From assembly GCA_963832355.1 (NCBI GenBank), contig CAWHTX010000009.1, forward strand, positions 62,001 through 126,000: a DNA stretch of 64,000 nucleotides. The letters are read 5' to 3'. The notes beneath the pieces were generated by a model. The model saw only the letters and a list, made by a program, of their open reading frames with translations, was not told where the DNA came from and ran no database searches. Below, in pieces: positions 44,573 through 51,235 of the stretch (within the stretch, counting starts at the first letter, position 1; each line of letters begins with the position of its first letter). Both the position numbers and the translations under genes were made by a program. This DNA is from DATFVA01 sp963832355. GTDB taxonomy: Bacteria; Bacteroidota; Ignavibacteria; Ignavibacteriales; Ignavibacteriaceae.

Positions 44573-45058
44573 TTATTTATCGTTAAATGTTTCCCCGCTC
44601 AGCCGGAATACAATCCAGTCATCCATTGGTTCTGCCCCCAGGCTTTTATAGAAATTTATTGCGGATTCATTCCAATCGAGTACCACCCACTCAACCCTTC
44701 CGCAGTCCTGTTCTTTAGCAAGTTCAATGAGATAATTCAGGAGAGCTTTACCGATCCCTTTATTCCTGTATTCAGGGCGAACATAAAGATCTTCAAGGTA
44801 GATGCCGGGTTTCCCTTTAAAGGTTGAAAAATTATAAAAATAAAGTGCCTGACCTGCCGGCACCCCTTCATATTCTGCAATTACAACATATGCATACCGG
44901 GTTTCACCGAAAAGATTTTTTTCCAGAAGCTTTTCATCGGCTGTCACGGAATGTGAAAGTTTTTCATATTCGGCAAGTTCCCTGATCAGTTTAAAAATCA
45001 GGGGAATGTCTTCTCTGGAAGTTTCACGAATTATTAGTTTATCATTTATTCTTTGCAC
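44573..45058 (-). CDS. GNAT-family N-acetyltransferase
   Basis: The 161 residues fit the GNAT fold, with the acetyl-CoA pyrophosphate loop RPEYRNKGIGKALL near residue 95 preceded by GIYLEDLYV. The N-terminal IRELAEYEKL and the WVVLDWNESAINFYKSLGAE segment are those of the diamine/thialysine acetyltransferase group, so a polyamine or small amine substrate is plausible but unproven. Its start overlaps the end of the upstream PAP2 gene by 17 nt, so the two are coupled. Confidence 0.85.
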   Translation of the reverse strand: MQRINDKLIIRETSREDIPLIFKLIRELAEYEKLSHSVTADEKLLEKNLFGETRYAYVVIAEYEGVPAGQALYFYNFSTFKGKPGIYLEDLYVRPEYRNKGIGKALLNYLIELAKEQDCGRVEWVVLDWNESAINFYKSLGAEPMDDWIVFRLSGETFNDK

Positions 45059-45614
45059 TTAAACCTCTTTTCTTATAATGGTCATTAATCAGAATTGCTA
45101 TTTCGGCAAAGGCATAACCAAAGATAACGCCCAATACAGCTCCGCCTAAAATATCGGATGGATAATGGAGTCCAAGGTATACCCTCGATAGTGCGATCAG
45201 AGATGCTGTTATAAATAAAACCCATTTTAGTTTGGGAAAAAGTCTGTAATAGAATGTAGCTGCTGCAAAATTATTAAATGCGTGATTAGAGGGAAATGAA
45301 TACGACCCCGTACAGCCAAGAGGTGTTATTGCATCATTCAGCGCATTGCAGGGTCTCACTCTCTGTATCAGATCCTTCAGCAGATGACCGCCGGTCTGGT
45401 CAGTAACCACAATCAGCAGTATTACTCCTATGGCGGCAATTTTACCCCTGGTTCCCCCTTTAAAAAAGCTGATTCCCAGAAGAATGATATAGGCTATGTA
45501 CCAGTTGTTGACATTTGTAATAATAGAGAAAAATTTATCAGCAAAGCCGGAGGAGAGACTGTGATTGATAAAGTAAAAAACAGTAAGATCAATTGAATAG
45601 AAGAAACCAGCCAT
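45042..45614 (-). CDS. PAP2-family membrane phosphatase
   Basis: This 190-residue protein has five or six hydrophobic segments and the phosphatase motifs KDLIQRVRP, SFPSNHAFN and SRVYLGLHYPSDILGG. This is the layout of BcrC-like undecaprenyl diphosphatases and related lipid phosphatases. It has no cleavable signal and differs from the PAP2 protein at 35494. The 3' end overlaps the acetyltransferase gene. Confidence 0.87.
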   Translation of the reverse strand: MAGFFYSIDLTVFYFINHSLSSGFADKFFSIITNVNNWYIAYIILLGISFFKGGTRGKIAAIGVILLIVVTDQTGGHLLKDLIQRVRPCNALNDAITPLGCTGSYSFPSNHAFNNFAAATFYYRLFPKLKWVLFITASLIALSRVYLGLHYPSDILGGAVLGVIFGYAFAEIAILINDHYKKRGLSAKNK

Positions 45615-45686
45615 CTAAATTATATTTATTTTGCTTCTGAATATTTTAATTAGAACTAAAATAGGGTAAAAGATATTAAAAAATGA

Positions 45687-45717
45687 TTTATTCCTTACAA
45701 TATTTTTGTTAGATTTG
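45687..45717 (+). promoter_or_regulatory. Candidate promoter for the hybrid histidine kinase
   Basis: TTTA (45687-45690), 19 nt, then TAGATTTG (45710-45717), an exact TAnnTTTG. A start point near 45724 leaves about 18 nt to the ATG at 45742. A second -7-like TATTTTTG at 45701-45708 lacks a -33 partner. Confidence 0.45.
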
Positions 45718-45741
45718 TTCTGAATTTTATGGTAAGGGCAC

Positions 45742-48396
45742 ATGCCGATAGTAAATGATTCACGTTTCGCCGATTTATTTAATCGGTCAAAAATAGCTTT
45801 ATCCCGTGAAAGAGCAGCACAGTTAAAAAAAGAATCGGAAGAACAGTTAATCATCCCTCTTAAGATCCTTTCTTTTCTCATAGCGGTTTCCGGTTTGTTT
45901 GCAATGATCTTTGAAGTTAAGCACTTCTCCAATCTTTCCTATGAAGTCTATTTCACCAGGCTCACTGCAACCATGGTAGCTTTCATTATACTGGGATTGT
46001 TGTATACAAAGAAAGGAAAAGAGCACCCTATAATTCTGGTGCATATTCTGCTGCTGATCATAATACTTTCTTCCGGGTATATGATATACCTGATCCCCTC
46101 TACTCTTGTAGTTAATGTACAGATAGTTGCGCTGATGATATTCACCTCGGCACTATTTCTCAGCTGGGATGTTAAAAACCAGATAATCGTTGCCATTTAT
46201 TACAATCTTGTATTCGCAACAGCGATACTGCTGAATGATTCGAAGATATATTTTCTTCCGAATATGTTTGAATCTGTACTCTTTGTTATGTTTCTGAGCA
46301 TTGTTTCCGTTGTAGGCAGCTCAGTCAATTTTAAACTCAGACAGCAGCTGGCCGAAAGGTCATTCAGAATCTCACTTTCAGAAAAGAAATATCGTTCGAT
46401 TTTCGATAATTCTCTTGAGGGTATGTTTCAGTCAAGTTTCGACGGGAATTTCATCACCGTAAACAATAGTCTTGTGAAGATGCTGGGGTATGAAAGCAAA
46501 GATGAATTAATACAGCTTAACCTGATGAGCGATCTTTATAAAGATCATAAGGAACGACTAAAGCTGATAGAAATTCTTAAAGAAAAAGGCAAAGTGGAAA
46601 ATTACACGGTTACGCTTCTGAAAAAGGACGGCACCGAACTCATTGCAAGGTTGAACGACCGGATAGTTGAAGATGAAATTTCAGGGGAAATTTATTTTGA
46701 GGGGAGTATTCAGGACGTAACAAAAGAAGTTGAAGAAGAAAACCGGCGCAAAATTACCGAAGTGAAACTGGTTGAGCAGAAGAGGAGAGCCGATAAGCTT
46801 GCCGATGAAGCCCAGAAACTGAATATTATTAAAAGTCAGTTTCTTGCCAATATGAGCCATGAAATCCGCACACCTATGAATGGCATAATAGGATATCTTA
46901 CGCTCATTGAAAAGGATGTATACGACTCTAAAGAAGAGATGAAGCAGTTCGCCCTGGGTGCTAAACAATCGGCAGAATCACTGCTTGAAATAATTAACGA
47001 TATTCTCGATCTTTCAAAAATTGAGTCGGGCAAGGTAAAGCTTGAAGAGAAAGATATAGACCTGAATAAAATAATAGACGATTCGGCCTCCATACTACTG
47101 GCCCGTGCTGATGAGAAAGGTCTTTCTATCAAAAAGATCATCGCAAAGGGGACACCCCTGAACCTGATCGGAGACAGCACAAGACTCAGACAAATATTCG
47201 TAAACCTTATAAGTAATGCGATCAAATTTACTACCAGGGGTGCAATTGAGATATCGGTACATATGAAAGAAAGAGAGCAGGATAAGGCTGTTATATTTGT
47301 GGCTGTAAAAGACAGCGGTGTCGGTATTTCACAGGATAAGATAAGTGAATTATTCAAACCATTCTCACAGGTGGATGATTCCCCGACAAAAAACTTCGGT
47401 GGAACCGGGTTGGGACTGGTTATCTGTAAGGAATTCGTAAATCTGATGGGAGGTGAAATCGGGGTTGAGAGCAAACCCGGGTCGGGAAGCACATTTTACT
47501 TCACTCTTAAGCTGAAAACCCAGAAAGAACAGAAGTTGTATGAGGAAAGTGAACTATCGAAAATTTATGAATTCCAGGGAGGCAGACCAGTTAAAACAGT
47601 AAACCTGAGGGCCCTGAATCATGTGAGGAATAAGTACAGGATACTTCTTGCAGAAGATAATATTGTTAATCAGAAGATAGCAATGAAGATACTTACTGAT
47701 TACGGATTTAAGGCTCATGCCGTTTCAAATGGTTTTGAGGCAATCGGAGAAGCGGTTAAGGGACTGTACGACACTATTCTTATGGATGTCCAGATGCCGG
47801 GTATGGATGGATTCTCGGCCACCCTGCAGATAAGACGCCTCGAAGGAAACGCAGGTAAAGTTCCTATAATTGCCCTTACTGCTCATGCAATGCAGGGGGA
47901 TAAAGAACGTTGTTTTGCATCCGGCATGAATGAATATGTTACCAAACCAATCTCGGGAGATGAACTTATCCTTAAAATTGACCGTCTTCTAAAAATTGAA
48001 AGCTCTTTACAGGAACAGGAACCAGAGAACGGGGTTTCACCTGAAAGCAGCCGGGATCTTTTTGATTTTAACCATCTCGATAAAATGAGTATGGGAAACA
48101 AAGAGTTCCAGTCGGAATTGCTGGTAACTTTCTTTGAGGATATTCTGATCAGGTATAAAAGGCTGGAGGAATGGATACAGGAGAAAAATCTTGATAAGGT
48201 AATACATGAAGCTCACACCATAAAAGGTGCGAGCTCATCAATAGGGGCAGTTAAACTTGCTGAAGAGGCTCTTGCTATAGAGCTCTCAGGAAAACATAAT
48301 GACATTGAGAATATCCTGGAGCGTCTTCAGAACCTGGAAAAACTTATTTCAGAAACCAGGCAGATAGTTGACGAATACCTGCTTAATCCATCCTGA
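45742..48396 (+). CDS. Hybrid sensor histidine kinase (PAS, HisKA, HATPase, REC, HPt)
   Basis: This 884-residue protein carries a complete phosphorelay. The N-terminal half has about six membrane segments (residues about 38-195), followed by a PAS domain (about 215-340). A short coiled region leads to HisKA with phospho-acceptor His373 in NMSHEIRTPMNG. The ATPase domain has DSGVGIS and GGTGLGLVICK boxes. The receiver domain has Asp682 in ILMDVQMPGMDG, and the C-terminal HPt has His825 in AHTIKGASSSIGA. The output regulator is not encoded next to it and the signal is unknown. Its end overlaps the convergent rocD gene by 14 nt. Confidence 0.93.
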   Translation: MPIVNDSRFADLFNRSKIALSRERAAQLKKESEEQLIIPLKILSFLIAVSGLFAMIFEVKHFSNLSYEVYFTRLTATMVAFIILGLLYTKKGKEHPIILVHILLLIIILSSGYMIYLIPSTLVVNVQIVALMIFTSALFLSWDVKNQIIVAIYYNLVFATAILLNDSKIYFLPNMFESVLFVMFLSIVSVVGSSVNFKLRQQLAERSFRISLSEKKYRSIFDNSLEGMFQSSFDGNFITVNNSLVKMLGYESKDELIQLNLMSDLYKDHKERLKLIEILKEKGKVENYTVTLLKKDGTELIARLNDRIVEDEISGEIYFEGSIQDVTKEVEEENRRKITEVKLVEQKRRADKLADEAQKLNIIKSQFLANMSHEIRTPMNGIIGYLTLIEKDVYDSKEEMKQFALGAKQSAESLLEIINDILDLSKIESGKVKLEEKDIDLNKIIDDSASILLARADEKGLSIKKIIAKGTPLNLIGDSTRLRQIFVNLISNAIKFTTRGAIEISVHMKEREQDKAVIFVAVKDSGVGISQDKISELFKPFSQVDDSPTKNFGGTGLGLVICKEFVNLMGGEIGVESKPGSGSTFYFTLKLKTQKEQKLYEESELSKIYEFQGGRPVKTVNLRALNHVRNKYRILLAEDNIVNQKIAMKILTDYGFKAHAVSNGFEAIGEAVKGLYDTILMDVQMPGMDGFSATLQIRRLEGNAGKVPIIALTAHAMQGDKERCFASGMNEYVTKPISGDELILKIDRLLKIESSLQEQEPENGVSPESSRDLFDFNHLDKMSMGNKEFQSELLVTFFEDILIRYKRLEEWIQEKNLDKVIHEAHTIKGASSSIGAVKLAEEALAIELSGKHNDIENILERLQNLEKLISETRQIVDEYLLNPS

Positions 48397-49585
48397 GAAC
48401 TGTATCTGCATTCTCAACGACCCAGTCAATATCTTCCTTTTTTATTACCAGGGGCGGAGCAAATCGGATAACATTATCGTGAGTCTCTTTGCATAATATT
48501 CCTCTTTCCATTAATGCTTCGCAAAATCTCCTGGCACCGCCTGCTTCGGGATAGAGTTCAACACCAATGAATAATCCTTTTCCCCTGACTTCTTTCACAT
48601 GTTTCGACTTAATATCTTTAAGTTTATTTCGGAAATACTCACCGAGTTTGAAAGAATTTTCTACAAGATTTTCTTCAATCAGTACTTTAAGACTTTCCCT
48701 CGCAACTGCAGCGGCAAGCGGATTGCCTCCAAAGGTAGAACCATGGTCTCCCGGGTTAAAAACTCCCAGTACTTCCTTATTCGAGAGCACAGCCGAAACA
48801 GGGTAGCAGCCACCCGAAAGTGCCTTTCCGATTATTACTGCATCGGGTTTAATATTTTCATACTCAAATGCAAAAAGCTTTCCGCTTCTGCCCAGTCCGC
48901 ACTGAATTTCATCAGCAATAAAAAGAACATTATTCTTTTTACATATGTCGTAAGCTTTTTTAAGATATCCTTCAGGGGGAACTATTACACCACCTTCACC
49001 CTGGATAGGTTCTACTATAAAAGCAGCTGTGTTTGGAGTAATGGCTTTTTCAAGCTGCTCGGTGTTTCCGTAGTCGATCAACTTAAATCCGGGAGTAAAA
49101 GGACCAAAGCCCTCTTTATACTGGTCGGTAGATGAAAAGCTGACAATGGAAATCGTACGTCCGCCGAAGTTATTATTGCAGGCGATAATTTCGGCAGAAT
49201 TTTCTTTTATTTTCTTAACTGTGTATCCCCATTTCCTGGCCGCCTTTAATGCAGTTTCAACTGCCTCAGCACCGGAATTCATTGGAAGTATCATTTCATA
49301 TCCGGTCAGATCTCCGAGTTCCTTATAAAGCAGTGGAAGCTGATCATTTCTGAAGGCACGCGAGGTTAGCGTAACCTTATCAGCCTGCGATTTTAAAGCC
49401 TTAATGATCCTCGGATGACAGTGTCCCTGGTTCACTGCGGAATATGCTGCCAGGCAGTCGAGATATTTCTTTCCGTCAACATCATAAACCCACACTCCTT
49501 CAGCTTTTTCTATTACTACATCCAGGGGGTGATAATTATGGGCTCCGTACTTTTCTTCCAGAGCGACATATTCTTTGGTATTCAT
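48383..49585 (-). CDS. rocD: Ornithine aminotransferase
   Basis: This PLP enzyme transfers the delta-amino group of ornithine to 2-oxoglutarate, giving glutamate semialdehyde, and links arginine and proline metabolism. The 400 residues have CNNNFGGRTISIVSFS and the GFGPFTPGF segment typical of ornithine rather than acetylornithine enzymes, with the PLP Lys254 in IIGKALSGG. ATG at 49585 is preceded by AAGGAA and by a consensus promoter. A longer frame to 49750 would start upstream of that promoter and is rejected. The end overlaps the kinase gene by 14 nt. Confidence 0.92.
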   Translation of the reverse strand: MNTKEYVALEEKYGAHNYHPLDVVIEKAEGVWVYDVDGKKYLDCLAAYSAVNQGHCHPRIIKALKSQADKVTLTSRAFRNDQLPLLYKELGDLTGYEMILPMNSGAEAVETALKAARKWGYTVKKIKENSAEIIACNNNFGGRTISIVSFSSTDQYKEGFGPFTPGFKLIDYGNTEQLEKAITPNTAAFIVEPIQGEGGVIVPPEGYLKKAYDICKKNNVLFIADEIQCGLGRSGKLFAFEYENIKPDAVIIGKALSGGCYPVSAVLSNKEVLGVFNPGDHGSTFGGNPLAAAVARESLKVLIEENLVENSFKLGEYFRNKLKDIKSKHVKEVRGKGLFIGVELYPEAGGARRFCEALMERGILCKETHDNVIRFAPPLVIKKEDIDWVVENADTVLRMD

Positions 49586-49620
49586 AAAGTTCCTTGTAAA
49601 AAATTGGGTGAAGAGCGAGG

Positions 49621-49651
49621 CAAATTTATCAAAAAGCCCATCGTCTTCAAA
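49621..49651 (-). promoter_or_regulatory. Consensus Bacteroidota promoter for rocD
   Basis: On the - strand TTTG (49651-49648), 19 nt, then TAAATTTG (49628-49621) matches the TTTG/TAnnTTTG consensus at every defined base. The start point would be near 49614, giving a leader of about 28 nt that contains the AAGGAA ribosome-binding site of rocD. Confidence 0.75.
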
Positions 49652-49742
49652 ATGAAAAAAACAACCCTGGTTTCCGGGATTATCCACTTCCTTACAAATT
49701 TCCGGACTCCGGTACAAGCAGGCTGCTAATACGGTCCACCAG

Positions 49743-49786
49743 CGCTCCACCTCCGCTCCACCTCTGCTTCACCTCCGCTATACCTA
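49743..49786. repeat. 11-bp tandem repeat (four copies)
   Basis: Four head-to-tail copies lie here: CGCTCCACCTC twice exactly, then TGCTTCACCTC and CGCTATACCTA. More degenerate copies flank the tract. It is GC-richer than its surroundings and lies outside genes, about 90 nt upstream of the rocD promoter. Confidence 0.85.
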
Positions 49787-49948
49787 CGATCCTTCACTAT
49801 CAATTTCCCGGGAGTCGGGTCCTGCTATTTAAAATGTATACAGATCAGCCGGTCGCCCTAATAGATGATGCTCCTATTACCTTGTATTTCGGACTGTCCT
49901 TAAGTAATTTTTCGTGAATGTTTTTGGATTATTTGATTACCAGGAATT

Positions 49949-50380
49949 ATGGCTGTTGAAACCCGAAGCATTAGAGTGGATACACGCGGAAATGCAGATA
50001 TTATAGATATTACCGGAAAAATATCAGCTGAAATAGCGAATTCATCCATTTCTGAGGGCAATGCACTCATTTTTGTCGGCGGGTCAACTGCCGGTATAAC
50101 CACTATAGAATTCGAGCCCGGACTTAGAAAAGATTACCCCGAGTTTTTTGAAAAGATAGTTCCTTCAGGCAGAAGCTACAAACATGATGATACCTGGCAT
50201 GACGGAAACGGGCATTCCCACATCAGGGCTTCCCTTCAGGGTGCATCTTTTACCGTCCCTTTCGTCAATAAAAGAATGCTTCTGGGGACCTGGCAGCAGA
50301 TAGTTCTAATCGACTTTGATAACCGGTCACGTAATCGTGAAATTATTGTACAATTAAATGGCAGAAAAGAAAATGAATAA
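49949..50380 (+). CDS. YjbQ family protein (UPF0047)
   Basis: The 143 residues match the small YjbQ/UPF0047 family, with the conserved FVGGSTAGITTIEFEPG, a WHDGNGHSHIRASLQG metal-site-like motif and GTWQQIVLIDFDNRSR near the end. Members have been linked to secondary thiamine phosphate synthase activity in E. coli, and their main role is unsettled. The 3' end overlaps the next gene by 8-23 nt depending on its start. No promoter was recognised upstream. Confidence 0.9.
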   Translation: MAVETRSIRVDTRGNADIIDITGKISAEIANSSISEGNALIFVGGSTAGITTIEFEPGLRKDYPEFFEKIVPSGRSYKHDDTWHDGNGHSHIRASLQGASFTVPFVNKRMLLGTWQQIVLIDFDNRSRNREIIVQLNGRKENE

Positions 50381-51209
50381 TAAACTACTACTCTCGGCAT
50401 TACTTGTTCTCCTACCTCTTTCAGTGATGCTGGGCTGGGGAGCAGAAGGGCATAAACTAATAAGTAATAAGGCAATGACCCTGCTTCCGGATGAGATGAA
50501 TTCTTTTGTTAAATGGCAGGACTATGTAACGACACACTCAGTTGATCCTGACCAGAGAAGAAATAGTGATAAATCAGAAGCTCCTAAACACTTTATTGAT
50601 ATTGATTTTTACCCCGAGTTCCTGAACGGAAAGATGATTGAGGATAAGTCTAAACTTGTAGCGGAATATGGTGATTCTACAGTGAAAAAAATGGGTTTGC
50701 TTCCGTGGGCAACTCTTGATACTTATAATAAGCTTGTTAATGCCCTTAAAGAGAAAAATCGTGATAAGGCATTGATCTACTTATCCGATCTTGGACATTA
50801 TGTTGCAGACGGTCATCAGCCGATGCATGCAATAATGAATTATAACGGGCAGATGAGCGGTCAGAAGGGGATTCATTACCGGTACGAATCTGTGATGGTA
50901 GACTCCAATCTTTTAACCATTAAAAATGACTTTCACGCTGAAAAGGCTGTTTATATCAGTAGTCCTCTTGACTTTATATTCAGCTATATAACTGATGCAA
51001 ATTCGGTATCCGACGTTTTATTTGATGCCGATTCATTTGCATATAAAAATGCGAATTCAAGGAGTGATGCTGAATATTACAGGCTGCTGTGGTTTAAGAC
51101 TAAGTACATAACCGAAACACAGATAGATAATGCTGCTTCCGATTTTGCCTCACTCTTCTATTCTGCATGGGTTGATGCAGGCAAACCTTCATTTGATGAA
51201 ATTAATTGA
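50373..51209 (+). CDS. Secreted S1/P1-nuclease-like zinc hydrolase
   Basis: This is a predicted exported phosphodiesterase of the S1/P1 nuclease and phospholipase C superfamily. ATG at 50373 gives a compact signal peptide ending MLG before WGAEGHKLIS; in this family the mature N-terminal Trp binds zinc. Further metal-site motifs are HFIDIDF, LGHYVADGHQPMHA and GIHYRYE. The product has 278 residues. An upstream ATG at 50358 would add five residues. It has no C-terminal sorting domain, so it is probably periplasmic or released by the general pathway. Confidence 0.85.
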   Translation: MNNKLLLSALLVLLPLSVMLGWGAEGHKLISNKAMTLLPDEMNSFVKWQDYVTTHSVDPDQRRNSDKSEAPKHFIDIDFYPEFLNGKMIEDKSKLVAEYGDSTVKKMGLLPWATLDTYNKLVNALKEKNRDKALIYLSDLGHYVADGHQPMHAIMNYNGQMSGQKGIHYRYESVMVDSNLLTIKNDFHAEKAVYISSPLDFIFSYITDANSVSDVLFDADSFAYKNANSRSDAEYYRLLWFKTKYITETQIDNAASDFASLFYSAWVDAGKPSFDEIN

Positions 51210-51235
51210 GTCTTGTTAATATTATTGAGAACAAT

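Larger units (their letters stand above)
49586..49948. other. Intergenic region with rocD promoter and an 11-bp tandem repeat
   Basis: This 363-nt region separates divergent rocD (-) and the YjbQ gene (+). It holds the rocD promoter (49621-49651) and an 11-bp repeat tract (49743-49786). The stretch from 49800 to 49948 contains no recognisable gene, and no clear promoter for the YjbQ gene was found. Confidence 0.7.

Noticed and set aside
46836..47492. Antisense open frame (218 codons) inside the hybrid kinase
   Set aside because: Its composition mirrors the histidine kinase on the other strand and it has no family features.
49586..49750. N-terminal extension of ornithine aminotransferase by 55 residues
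   Set aside because: The extension spans a consensus promoter and part of the tandem repeat, and the family N-terminus begins at the ATG at 49585, which has a ribosome-binding site.
49743..49786. Tandem repeat as a CRISPR array or insertion-sequence end
   Set aside because: Units are 11 bp with no spacers, and no cas genes, transposase or inverted terminal repeats are nearby.
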